Positions 7,064-13,405 of a DNA stretch of 13,924 bases are shown here, in pieces; within the stretch, counting starts at the first letter, position 1; every line of letters starts with the position of its first letter. Both the position numbers and the translations under genes were made by a program. The stretch lies in the NCBI GenBank assembly GCA_021789735.1, contig JAJYJB010000033.1, forward strand, positions 12,568-26,491, given 5' to 3'. The DNA is from Nitrospirota bacterium (lineage in GTDB: Bacteria; Nitrospirota; Thermodesulfovibrionia; Thermodesulfovibrionales; JdFR-88). The notes beneath the pieces were generated by a model. The model saw only the letters and a list, made by a program, of their open reading frames with translations, searched no databases and was not told the DNA's origin.

Positions 7064-7702
7064 ATGTTAATTTTGGGCATGCGCATAGAAGATGGCCAGA
7101 CAAAAGACCGGATTATAATGCTGCTGAAAAAGACAGGGGGCCTCACCGCTGAGGACTTGAGCAAGCGGGTGGGTATCACCCCCATGGGCATAAGGCAGCA
7201 CCTCATAGCTCTTGAGAGAAAAGGCATCGTGAGTTACGACGCAAAAAAGCACGGCATCGGGCGGCCTGTTTTCATTTACAGCCTGACCGATAGGGCAGAT
7301 GACATATTCCCCAAGGTGTACAGGGATTTCTCGCTTGATCTGCTTAAGGACCTCGAGAGACTGGACGGAAGGGGCAAGATAGAAGGGCTTTTAAGGATGC
7401 GCAAGCAGAGGCTCCTTGAGGCAAGGGGCAAACGCCTTGAAAATCATGATTTCCACGGGAAAATAAAGGCGCTTTCAACTATGCTTGAAGAGGAAGGCTA
7501 TTTTACGGAGCTTGACGAGAACGATGGCAACTATACTCTGAACCAGTACAACTGTCCGATCTCCAAAGTGGCCAGCCACTACAGCGAGGCATGCGGATAC
7601 GAAGCGGAGCTGCTGTCGGAGCTGCTCGGCAGGCAGGTTTTCATGAAGAGGTCGATCCCCCTGGGAGACCACTACTGCTCGTTCAATATCCCGATGGCCT
7701 AG
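7064..7702 (+). CDS. SufR-like winged helix-turn-helix regulator with C-terminal cysteine cluster
   Basis: This 212-residue predicted DNA-binding protein begins with a winged HTH (residues 12-75: TKDRIIMLLKKTGGLTAEDLSKRVGITPMGIRQHL, then RKGIVSYDAKKHGIGRPVFIYSLT). A helical linker follows, then a C-terminal sensor domain with C164 (QYNCPI), C177 (SEACGYE) and C205 (DHYCSF). The C-x12-C spacing and NCPI/HYCSF contexts resemble SufR-type repressors, which bind an Fe-S cluster and control suf genes; the third of four SufR cysteines has no counterpart here. The ATG at 7064 lacks a clear ribosome site; ATG at 7079 is an alternative. It diverges from the acsE-fumarase unit across 201 bp holding a palindrome. 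Fe-S or redox sensing is inference; other ArsR/DeoR-like effectors remain possible. Confidence 0.85.
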   Translation: MLILGMRIEDGQTKDRIIMLLKKTGGLTAEDLSKRVGITPMGIRQHLIALERKGIVSYDAKKHGIGRPVFIYSLTDRADDIFPKVYRDFSLDLLKDLERLDGRGKIEGLLRMRKQRLLEARGKRLENHDFHGKIKALSTMLEEEGYFTELDENDGNYTLNQYNCPISKVASHYSEACGYEAELLSELLGRQVFMKRSIPLGDHYCSFNIPMA

Positions 7703-7893
7703 CGCCGGAAAAAGCGCAGGATAAATTAAAAACCCCGCCGTGCAGCTGATTTCCATGTCCCCCTGTCAACCGTAAGCCTTACCGGGCCGCATCTGTTCCC
7801 AAATTTTTTTTCACGTATTGGAGCCGCCGTTATTTTTGCCTGGGATTTTTTGACGGGCTTGAGATAACCAGGCCGGGTTTGATTTGCAAAAAA

Positions 7894-7925
7894 TTCCCTG
7901 TAGCTTGCCTGAGGGAGTTTTTTTG
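7894..7925 (+). terminator. Possible intrinsic terminator downstream of the SufR-like gene
   Basis: TTCCCT (7894-7899) pairs with AGGGAG (7912-7917, one G-U) over a 12-nt loop, followed by a run of seven Ts. The stem is short and lies 190 nt after the stop codon. Confidence 0.45.
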
Positions 7926-7974
7926 TTTTTTGGAGCGGACCGGTCCTGTCTGCGGGAAGGGCGTTTCAAAAAAG

Positions 7975-8006
7975 AAAAAAGCCATGCCCTAGGCATGGCT
8001 TTTTTT
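7975..8006. terminator. Strong bidirectional intrinsic terminator
   Basis: A perfect 8-bp stem GCCATGCC / GGCATGGC with a CTA loop (7981-7999) is flanked by six As on the left and seven Ts on the right. It therefore reads as a terminator on both strands. It lies 40 nt beyond the 3' end of the lipoprotein gene at 8047 (minus), its most likely user, and backs up the convergent regulator transcript. Confidence 0.88.
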
Positions 8007-8046
8007 AGCGTGACTTCTATGCTTTGGAGCTTTTTTTTGTCCTTTG

Positions 8047-8706
8047 CTACCTGGCTGCCGGCGTGTTTGCCGCAGCAGGTGCGTTGGCCATCGCGGAGAC
8101 ATCGGCTGCAAGCGCCTGCACCGCCTGCTCGTTTACGGTCACTTTGGTGCCCTTTTTGAGCTCATCCACATACGCCGCGAACGCCTTGGCCTGCTTTTCG
8201 GCCGCGATGCGCTGCTTTATCAGCGGTTCAATGGCACTGAACGGGACGAGCTTTCCGGAGTCTTTACCTTCCTTGATCGTGAAGGCGTCCTTGTTGCTGT
8301 CATAATATTTTTTGGCCTCGCCATCGGAAACCGAAGTGTCCGAGCCGATCTTTTTCTGCAGGAGCAGTTTGACCATGGTGATCTTCTTGTAGTTCGCGAC
8401 GGCCGCCTGAAGCTCCTTGTTCTGGTCCAGTCCCTCTTTTACGGCCTCCTGGTAGAGGAGCTCCTTGCTGATGATCTGGTCCAGAAAAGCGCCGGGCCCT
8501 CCCTGCTTCATGAAATATTCCCGCACCTGTGCGGGCAGCGCGTCCAGTTCGGTGTCGAACATCGCCTTGGTTATCTTCTTGTCCCCCACCTGCGCCAGGA
8601 CGGTTGAATTGTCGCTTGAAGCCGACTGTTTTGAGGCCTTTTGGTGCGAACAGGAAAAAGCAAAAGCCAGCGCGAACACAGCCGCCAGCAGCAGAATCTT
8701 CTTCAT
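8047..8706 (-). CDS. SurA/PrsA N-domain-like lipoprotein lacking the PPIase domain
   Basis: This 219-residue exported protein has a lipoprotein signal (KK, a hydrophobic core, then AFAFSC with lipid Cys19), so it should be anchored to a periplasm-facing membrane. Next comes a chaperone fold typical of SurA/PrsA/PpiC N-domains: TVLAQVGDKKITKAMFDTEL, FLDQIISKELLYQEAVKEGLDQ, LLLQKKI and VSDGEAKKYYDSNKDAF. In relatives a parvulin domain of about 90 residues would follow. Here the chain goes straight to FSAIEPLIKQRIAAEKQAKAFAAYVDELKKGTKVTVNE, the segment usually found after that domain, then an Ala-rich tail. It is probably a periplasmic chaperone without isomerase activity. The ATG has AAGGAG about 12 nt upstream, plus a candidate promoter and a strong terminator, so it is probably monocistronic. 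Confidence 0.87.
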   Translation of the reverse strand: MKKILLLAAVFALAFAFSCSHQKASKQSASSDNSTVLAQVGDKKITKAMFDTELDALPAQVREYFMKQGGPGAFLDQIISKELLYQEAVKEGLDQNKELQAAVANYKKITMVKLLLQKKIGSDTSVSDGEAKKYYDSNKDAFTIKEGKDSGKLVPFSAIEPLIKQRIAAEKQAKAFAAYVDELKKGTKVTVNEQAVQALAADVSAMANAPAAANTPAAR

Positions 8707-8759
8707 TTTTGGAAAAACTCCTTTCGGGTTCCTTGATTTTGGCCGGAATGCATCTTATC

Positions 8760-8788
8760 TTTATACCATAAAAGGGCGGCCTTTTGAA
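8760..8788 (-). promoter_or_regulatory. Candidate sigma-70 promoter for the SurA-N-like lipoprotein gene
   Basis: On the minus strand TTCAAA (8788-8783) and TATAAA (8765-8760) are separated by exactly 17 nt, and lie about 55 nt upstream of the ATG at 8706. The -35 shares four and the -10 five bases with consensus. It lies back to back with the promoter region of the divergent gene at 8827. Confidence 0.55.
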
Positions 8789-8814
8789 AGCTGTAAGGGG
8801 TTTTTATACATTGT

Positions 8815-8820
8815 TATAAT
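8815..8820 (+). promoter_or_regulatory. -10 box abutting the DUF3553-like gene start
   Basis: A perfect TATAAT ends 6 nt before the ATG at 8827, so initiation at the usual distance would begin at or next to the start codon. A second -10-like TATACA lies at 8805-8810, 15 nt after TTGAAA (8784-8789), and would give a leader of about 10-15 nt. Confidence 0.45.
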
Positions 8821-8826
8821 GAAAAC

Positions 8827-9060
8827 ATGGGAAGAAAAAGGCTGTACCTCCGGGCTGGGGACAGGGTCCGGCACATCAGGTTTGATTTCTGGGGAGTTGG
8901 AGAGGTCGTCGAGGAAAAGCACTCCTTCATGGAGGGTGGCACCTGCATGGTGCGGGTCCTTTTCGAGGACGGCGAGGAGCGCACCTTTTTAAACGACCTG
9001 GACAACGAGCTCTGCTGCTACTATTCCGGGCTCAGGATCTGCGACGAATGGGCATTATGA
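8827..9060 (+). CDS. DUF3553-like small Tudor/KOW-fold protein
   Basis: This is a 77-residue protein. The pattern GDRVRHIRFDFWGVGEVVEE followed by VRVLFEDGEERTFL matches DUF3553-type beta-barrel modules, like the C-terminal Tudor-like domain of UvrD/PcrA helicases, which bind nucleic acid or RNA polymerase. Here it is a stand-alone protein with an acidic/Cys tail (LDNELCCYYSGLRICDEWAL). The ATG at 8827 lacks a ribosome site and sits 6 nt after TATAAT, hinting at leaderless translation. Its 3' end overlaps ogt by 13 nt (4 nt if ogt starts at 9057), so the two are translationally coupled. A shared DNA-repair role is suggested by this pairing only. The family call is from pattern memory. Confidence 0.75.
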   Translation: MGRKRLYLRAGDRVRHIRFDFWGVGEVVEEKHSFMEGGTCMVRVLFEDGEERTFLNDLDNELCCYYSGLRICDEWAL

Positions 9061-9542
9061 ACATAATGACCGGTTACGGCAAAATAGACACCCCGGTCGG
9101 GCCCGTATATCTTGTGCTGAAGGGCGGGGAGCTGGCCGCGGTCTCCATCTGGGAGGAGCCGCAGGGGCTCAGGCGCGGTAAGATACCGGAGAGGCTGGCC
9201 GGGCAGTTCAGCGGTTATTTTGGGGGGACGCTCAGGCAGTTCGATTACCCGCTGGCCCTGACCGGGGGCACCGGTTTCGAACGGAAGATATGGCTGTCCC
9301 TGCTTGAGATCCCGTACGGGCAGACTCGCTCTTATAAATGGATAGCGGAGCGCGCCGGCCGGCCTGGGGCATCGAGGGCGGCCGGCCAGGCGCTTTCAAA
9401 AAACCCCCTGCCCATAATCCTGCCCTGCCACCGGGTGATAGAGTCGGGAGGCGGACCCGGGGGGTATTCGCCGAGCCCGGAGATAAAAAGACGGCTCCTG
9501 GACATGGAATACTATTATTCCCTCCGCCCGTCGCGCGTATGA
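9048..9542 (+). CDS. ogt: Methylated-DNA--[protein]-cysteine S-methyltransferase (Ogt/AGT)
   Basis: This 164-residue suicide DNA-repair protein removes alkyl groups from O6-alkylguanine (and O4-alkylthymine) by transfer to its own cysteine. The N-terminal domain begins YGKIDTPVGPVYLVLKGGELAAVSIW. The catalytic domain has FERKIWLSLLEIPYGQTRSYKWIAERAGRPGASRAAGQALSKNP, then LPCHRVI with acceptor C127 and GYSPSPEIKRRLLDMEY, all standard. The start is uncertain among ATGs at 9048, 9057 (ATGA overlap with the upstream stop) and 9066. I keep 9048 because AGGA lies 10 nt before it. It forms a two-gene unit with the DUF3553-like gene. No Ada-type regulatory domain is present. Confidence 0.94.
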   Translation: MGIMNIMTGYGKIDTPVGPVYLVLKGGELAAVSIWEEPQGLRRGKIPERLAGQFSGYFGGTLRQFDYPLALTGGTGFERKIWLSLLEIPYGQTRSYKWIAERAGRPGASRAAGQALSKNPLPIILPCHRVIESGGGPGGYSPSPEIKRRLLDMEYYYSLRPSRV

Positions 9543-9593
9543 CCGTGCGGCCAGTCGGGCCCATCAAAAACTGACCTGCCGGACATCTTTTTC

Positions 9594-9621
9594 TTGACTT
9601 AAGGCCATATTCTGATAACCT
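9594..9621 (+). promoter_or_regulatory. Possible promoter of the small lipoprotein gene
   Basis: TTGACT (9594-9599) is a good -35. The downstream GATAAC (14 nt) and TAACCT (16 nt) are imperfect -10 candidates. This region lies 63 nt before the ATG at 9684. The call rests mainly on the -35. Confidence 0.35.
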
Positions 9622-9683
9622 CTTTTAGAAGAACGCCCCTGCATTCAAAAGGCAATAAAATGCAAGAAGGAGGATATCAAAAG

Positions 9684-9863
9684 ATGAGAAAGGCCACATC
9701 CCTGTTTTTAGCCATGCTCATGGCTGCCACCCTGATAGGATTCAGCGGATGCAAGAAAGCGCCAGCCCCAGGCACGGTGAACGCGCCTGCTCCGGCCGCG
9801 GCCCCATCGAATGCGCCGTCAAACGCCACCGCACCTTCCGGCGGCACAAACACCCCCGGGTAA
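9684..9863 (+). CDS. Small Pro/Ala-rich lipoprotein
   Basis: This 59-residue precursor has a signal peptide MRKATSLFLAMLMAATLIGF ending in the lipobox SGC, with lipidated Cys23. The mature chain is only 37 residues: KKAPAPG, then Ala/Pro/Asn/Ser-rich low complexity with APSNAPSNATAPSG. Such small lipoproteins are common as disordered envelope tethers; no fold or partner is recognisable. The ATG at 9684 is chosen over an in-frame ATG at 9660, because GGAGG (9669-9673) lies 10 nt before it and the signal peptide then starts correctly. Flanked by its own promoter-like element and a strong terminator at 10002, it is probably monocistronic. Confidence 0.78.
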   Translation: MRKATSLFLAMLMAATLIGFSGCKKAPAPGTVNAPAPAAAPSNAPSNATAPSGGTNTPG

Positions 9864-10001
9864 ATAGGGAAGCGCGGTAGGAAAGAAAAAAGAAAAACGC
9901 TGAAGGCCAGGCAGCTTTTTTTGGGGAAAAAGACAGAAAACGCCAGGAAATAGCAGTCCCTGGGGCCCTGGCTGAAAGGCCAGCAAAAAAGTCCGCCATT
10001 T

Positions 10002-10047
10002 AAAGGCAAGGGGAGAAATGTCCTGTCCCCTTGCCTTTTCGTTTTTT
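10002..10047 (+). terminator. Strong intrinsic terminator before the chemoreceptor region
   Basis: A perfect 13-bp stem AAAGGCAAGGGGA (10002-10014) / TCCCCTTGCCTTT (10026-10038) has an 11-nt loop and is followed by TCGTTTTTTT. It lies 138 nt after the small lipoprotein stop and insulates the next promoter. Confidence 0.85.
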
Positions 10048-10071
10048 TCATCTTTTGCGCTCTTTTCCTTA

Positions 10072-10109
10072 ATAGGCGCAGACTTCAAAAATAGACGCAG
10101 ACTTCAAAA
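10072..10109 (+). repeat. Tandem 19-bp direct repeat (2 copies)
   Basis: ATAGGCGCAGACTTCAAAA (10072-10090) is followed directly by ATAGACGCAGACTTCAAAA (10091-10109), differing at one base. The period of 19 bp is close to two helical turns, placing both copies on one DNA face just upstream of the -35-like element at 10120. This is a plausible site for a regulator; which one is unknown. Confidence 0.8.
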
Positions 10110-10119
10110 AAAACCTTTT

Positions 10120-10147
10120 TAAAGTTTTCCGCGGAAACACTCGATTA
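10120..10147 (+). promoter_or_regulatory. Sigma-28 (FliA/SigD)-like promoter of the chemoreceptor gene
   Basis: TAAAGTTT (10120-10127) equals the enterobacterial FliA -35 consensus. After 12 nt comes CTCGATTA (10140-10147), sharing CGAT and the final A with GCCGATAA; typical spacing is 11 nt. It lies about 120 nt before the ATG of a methyl-accepting chemotaxis gene, the kind of gene sigma-28 normally drives. Imperfect -10 bases keep confidence moderate. Confidence 0.55.
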
Positions 10148-10268
10148 TAAATGTAAACGTATAAGAAGCCCCGATCCCGGGGGCCGGCGTGCGGAGCTGT
10201 TTTTTTGTTGATTTGATCTGCTCCGTTTGAAAGGGCGGGAAAACAATAATGATGGGGAGATGCTTCGT

Positions 10269-12248
10269 ATGAGAGGACCAGTGGCAGCTTTTTTGTCCAT
10301 GAAACTAAGGAACAAGGTCATTTTGGGCTATTCCTTTTTCACCCTGATGGTTTTTGGCATCCTCGCGCTTATAGGGGTGAATTTTTCCAAGATCAAGTCC
10401 CGCTATGACCGCGTCAACCAGATAAGCCGGGAGATACAGAAATTCGTCCAGCTCAAGGCGGACATAAACGGCGCGAGGGCCGCCTTCCTGAGGATGGCCG
10501 TTTCCAAGGACCCCCAGGTCTGGGAAAACCAGAAGGAGGTCGTGGATTATTATGTGAAAAGCAGCGACGAGGGCCTCATAGACCTTCAGGGCGGGATATT
10601 CAATGACCAGATAAAAGAGATAGAAAAAACATGGGGCCCGTTCAAGCTTACCCTTACGGACGACCTTGTCCCCCTGGTAATGCAGGGGAAGACGAAGGAG
10701 GCGATGGGGATCCTTAAAACGGCCCAGGCCAAAAGGTCCAGGGCCTTCATGTCGGTGGCAAACCGGGTCATAGACAGCTCCGGCAAGATCTACGCCTCAC
10801 ACCTGGAGGCGGTGAACAGGGACATAAAGTCCACCATCATGTGGGTGGCGCTGATCGTCCTGATCGTCTTTTCCCTGAGCTTTGCCGTGACCTTCCTCAT
10901 AATAAACAAATACATGATAAAGGTCCTCCAGAACATAAGCCAGACGGCGGAGAAGGTGGCCTCCGGGGACCTTACCGTGGGCCTGGAGGCGAAAACCGAC
11001 GACGAATTCGGCAAGCTTGCCCAGGACGTAAACAGGATAATCCAGGCGATGCAGACCGTGCTTGGCAGGATAGCCGGGAAGACCGCCTATATCCTCAAGG
11101 ATGCCACGAACCTGACGTATTACGGCAAGGGGGTGTCCAGGCAGGTGGACAAGGACCTGGAGCGCACGACCACCGCCGCGGCCGCCACCGAGGAGATGTC
11201 CTTCTCCATCGGGGACATTGCCAGGAACATAAACACCGCTTCGCAGTCCGCCGCAGGGGCCAGGGACGCCTCGACTAAGGGCGGCAAGATAATAGATGAG
11301 ACGGTCTCCTCGATAGAGGAGGTCAACAGTCAGATAACGAGCGCCTCGGCAACGGTGCGGGACCTGTCCGGGCTGTCAAAGAGGATAGACGAAATAGTCC
11401 TGCTCATCAAGGACATCGCGGACCAGACAAACCTGCTGGCACTGAACGCGGCCATCGAGGCCGCCAGGGCCGGTGAGCACGGCAGGGGCTTTGCGGTGGT
11501 CGCGGACGAGGTGGGCAAGCTCGCCCAGAGGACGGCAAACGCCACAAACGACATAAACGGCCTGCTTGGCTCCATTCACTCCGGAATCCTCCAGGCCACC
11601 GGCATGATGGACGTCGCCGTGGGCAAGGCCAGCGCCACAAGCAGCCTGGCGCGCAAACTGGAGGAGAACTTCAGGGCGATCAATGACAATTTCGAAAAGG
11701 TCTCCGACATGATACGGGAGGTGGTGACGACCACGGACGAGCAGTCCGCCACCGCCTCCGAGATATCCAAAAACCTGAGCGGCATAAGCGAGAACGCTAA
11801 GGAGAACTCAAAGACGGTCAAGGAGATGGCGATGTCCTTTGGCAAGTTCAACCTGAACGCCAGGGAGTTTTTGAGCATCCTGGACGGCTACACGGACCCC
11901 ATGATGAGGGTTGGGGTGCTGAAGGCCGACTATGTCCTCTGGTTCCACAGCATGCTGGACCTGCTCGACAACAAGGAGCTTTCCTTATCGGCCGACCAGC
12001 TTCACCCGGAGAAATCCAGCATGAGCAGGTGGTACTTCGGGGAGGGCAAACAGCTCTTTGGCGGCACGAGGGCCTTTGCCGAGCTAGAAGCGCCGCACCG
12101 CCGCCTGCATGAGCTTGGGGTCCAGGCCTATGAGGCCGCCAGGAAAGGCAACGGCGACGCGGTCAAGGACCTTATATCCAAGGCGGGCGGCACGATAGAC
12201 GAGATAATGACCATTCTGAACAGGTTCGACATTCAAAAAGCCGCGTAA
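10269..12248 (+). CDS. Transmembrane methyl-accepting chemotaxis protein with C-terminal CZB-like domain
   Basis: This 659-residue chemoreceptor has TM1 at residues 17-37, a periplasmic helical-bundle sensor of about 150 residues, TM2 at 190-213, a HAMP domain (about 214-268), and the long coiled-coil signalling domain with its hairpin tip (about 373-422) in [25 protein letters not shown]. The C-terminus, about 548-655, is a chemoreceptor zinc-binding (CZB) domain. HxxxH is kept (H610, H614), but the first His is Y555 (YVLW) and the Cys is S583, so zinc binding is doubtful. The receptor should signal through CheW/CheA to flagella or pili; the ligand is unknown. ATG 10269 is chosen because GGGGAG lies 9 nt before it; an in-frame TTG at 10227 has no ribosome site. 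No CheW-binding or NWETF-type tail is visible. Confidence 0.93.
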   Translation: MRGPVAAFLSMKLRNKVILGYSFFTLMVFGILALIGVNFSKIKSRYDRVNQISREIQKFVQLKADINGARAAFLRMAVSKDPQVWENQKEVVDYYVKSSDEGLIDLQGGIFNDQIKEIEKTWGPFKLTLTDDLVPLVMQGKTKEAMGILKTAQAKRSRAFMSVANRVIDSSGKIYASHLEAVNRDIKSTIMWVALIVLIVFSLSFAVTFLIINKYMIKVLQNISQTAEKVASGDLTVGLEAKTDDEFGKLAQDVNRIIQAMQTVLGRIAGKTAYILKDATNLTYYGKGVSRQVDKDLERTTTAAAATEEMSFSIGDIARNINTASQSAAGARDASTKGGKIIDETVSSIEEVNSQITSASATVRDLSGLSKRIDEIVLLIKDIADQTNLLALNAAIEAARAGEHGRGFAVVADEVGKLAQRTANATNDINGLLGSIHSGILQATGMMDVAVGKASATSSLARKLEENFRAINDNFEKVSDMIREVVTTTDEQSATASEISKNLSGISENAKENSKTVKEMAMSFGKFNLNAREFLSILDGYTDPMMRVGVLKADYVLWFHSMLDLLDNKELSLSADQLHPEKSSMSRWYFGEGKQLFGGTRAFAELEAPHRRLHELGVQAYEAARKGNGDAVKDLISKAGGTIDEIMTILNRFDIQKAA

Positions 12249-12260
12249 GGCTGGAACAGG

Positions 12261-12291
12261 AGGGGAGCGGCTGTGCCGCCCCCTTTTATTT
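12261..12291 (+). terminator. Intrinsic terminator of the chemoreceptor gene
   Basis: AGGGG and GCGGC, separated by one bulged A (12261-12271), pair with GCCGCCCCCT (12275-12284) over a TGT loop, followed by TTTATTT. It lies 13 nt after the stop and touches the 3' end of the convergent gene, whose stop codon falls in the T-tract. Confidence 0.8.
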
Positions 12292-12618
12292 CCCCATCAG
12301 CCCCTGCATGGGCTGCTGCGAGCTAACTATCCTTAACGCCTCTTCCTTCGTGAACCCTTTTTTCACGAGCGCATCGTAATAGTTGCGGGTAAATGAGGCA
12401 AGCTTGTCAGCGGTCTCGGGCCTTGCCAGAAGGTCTATCATTCCGGCCATCATCTGCTCCATCATGCTGCCCATAACGGGCCCCATCTGCGCCAGTTTTT
12501 TCTGTACCTCACCGGGAGCAACGGGACGTCCGGCGTCTGGACCTTGTCCGGCGGCAAAGGCCATCGGTGCGGAGACAAAAAACACGGATATAAGGGCTGC
12601 TAAAACAACTTTTTTCAC
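12286..12618 (-). CDS. Small exported Met-rich protein of unknown function
   Basis: This 110-residue precursor has a clear Sec signal (MKKVVLAALISVFFVSAPMAFA, cleavage likely after AFA), giving a periplasmic protein of about 88 residues. The mature part holds a Met-rich helix between residues 45 and 60 (MGPVMGSMMEQMMAGM, seven Met in 16), then RPETADKLASFTRNYYDALVKKGFTKEEALRIV, resembling helical periplasmic domains. I do not recognise the family. Met clusters can bind Cu(I) or form hydrophobic helix faces; neither is shown. The start is GTG at 12618 with GGAGG 8 nt before it. It is convergent with the chemoreceptor and shares its terminator. It is the last confident gene before the right-hand gene-poor stretch. 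Confidence 0.82.
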   Translation of the reverse strand: MKKVVLAALISVFFVSAPMAFAAGQGPDAGRPVAPGEVQKKLAQMGPVMGSMMEQMMAGMIDLLARPETADKLASFTRNYYDALVKKGFTKEEALRIVSSQQPMQGLMGK

Positions 12619-13405
12619 GGGTCGCGCCTCCTTTTTTTTCTAAGGACCTATCTCATAATCGCTTCCGGCTGCAAGAGGCTGAGATGAGTAACGAGCGGCC
12701 AGCGAGCGAATCCCGATAAATCTGCAAGCCCAAACATTCGATGCCCGCATGGCATAAAATCGCGGCATACGGCGTCGTCAGGGGAAAATCGTCCTTGGGC
12801 GCAGCGCCGCTCTTGCCCCAAAAAACATTGCTTTTTGGGGACCTCGCTGCGCCTCCGGGCTATTTTCACTTTCTTTTTTGTCTGCCACGATTTCCTCTCT
12901 CTCTCGCTTCAGGACCAATTGTGAGACCGGTCTAGATTATCTTTAAAAAGGGGCGCTTTTTTCAAGGTTTTTTTTGAGGCAGGTTTTTTTGATGCACAAG
13001 GGCAGGGCGCCAGATGGGCCGCCATGGCAAGCACGATAGCGGATTTCTCTTTATGTTCAAAACAAAACACTCACAGCGGACCGCGCAGGAGCACGAGGCA
13101 GCAAGGTTTTTTTTGAAATAGACACGCTTCCACAGCCGGGGCCTGTTCCGGCTTTTTCCTTCCATTTCTCACCCCACGGTGAGTACTGCGGATACCAAGC
13201 TTCCTTCAAATGTGAAGGTTACAAGTGGAAAAGCGAGTCGGCGGGCCAGATGAATCAGGAAAGTTATAAAAAATTTATGAATGACAGCAGGCAAAAGAGG
13301 TTTATGACTGTCCCAGCGCTCTATTCGCTTAATACTCCACATAGCCATTCATTTTCGTGATTATCTTTTTCACCGTCACAAGGCAAGGCTTTTTCAAAAT
13401 GGACA
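12619..13405. other. Gene-poor region, no confident gene
   Basis: About 790 bp without a supported gene. It contains inverted repeats (ATCTCA 12650 / TGAGAT 12680; ATGCC/GGCAT near 12741; CCCCAAAAA 12816 / TTTTTGGGG 12832), an AGACCGGTCT palindrome (12924-12933) and long T-runs. Forward frame 2 is open from about 13040 to TGA at 13358-13360 and reads plausibly from SPHGEYCGYQASFKCEGY to MNQESYKKFMNDSRQKRF, but it has no good start or ribosome site. It may be a remnant of a decayed gene. Confidence 0.5.
12963..13116 (+). repeat. Pair of 15-bp direct repeats
   Basis: CAAGGTTTTTTTTGA occurs at 12963-12977 and again at 13102-13116, 139 bp apart, each next to a GAGGCAG motif (12976-12982 and 13095-13101). 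Part of the identity is a T-run, so significance is modest. Confidence 0.5.

Larger units (their letters stand above)
7703..8046. other. Convergent intergenic region, no gene seen
   Basis: These 344 bp lie between the 3' ends of the regulator (+) and the SurA-N-like lipoprotein gene (-). No open frame shows family features. The region holds two terminator-like hairpins (7894-7925 and 7975-8006) and a GGACCGGTCC palindrome (7937-7946). The remainder, 7703-7893, shows nothing I can assign. Confidence 0.6.
9864..10268. other. Intergenic region upstream of the chemoreceptor
   Basis: This 405-bp gap has no convincing gene. It holds a weak GCTG/CAGC hairpin with a T-run (about 9899-9922), the strong terminator at 10002-10047, a 19-bp tandem repeat, a sigma-28-like promoter, a TTTCCGCGGAAA palindrome (10126-10137) and two leader hairpins: GCCCC/GGGGC at 10168-10184 and CGGAGC/GCTCCG at 10192-10225. 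The leader matches no riboswitch class I know. Confidence 0.6.

Noticed and set aside
10227..10268. TTG start extending the chemoreceptor by 14 residues
   Set aside because: No ribosome site precedes it, the extra residues are Asn-rich and hydrophilic, and GGGGAG is well placed for the ATG at 10269.
12816..12840. CCCCAAAAA/TTTTTGGGG hairpin as an intrinsic terminator
   Set aside because: No T-run follows on either strand and no gene ends next to it.
12648..12869. 73-codon minus-strand ORF in the gene-poor region
   Set aside because: No domain, biased composition, no clear ribosome site, and it overlaps several inverted repeats; better explained as an extragenic element.
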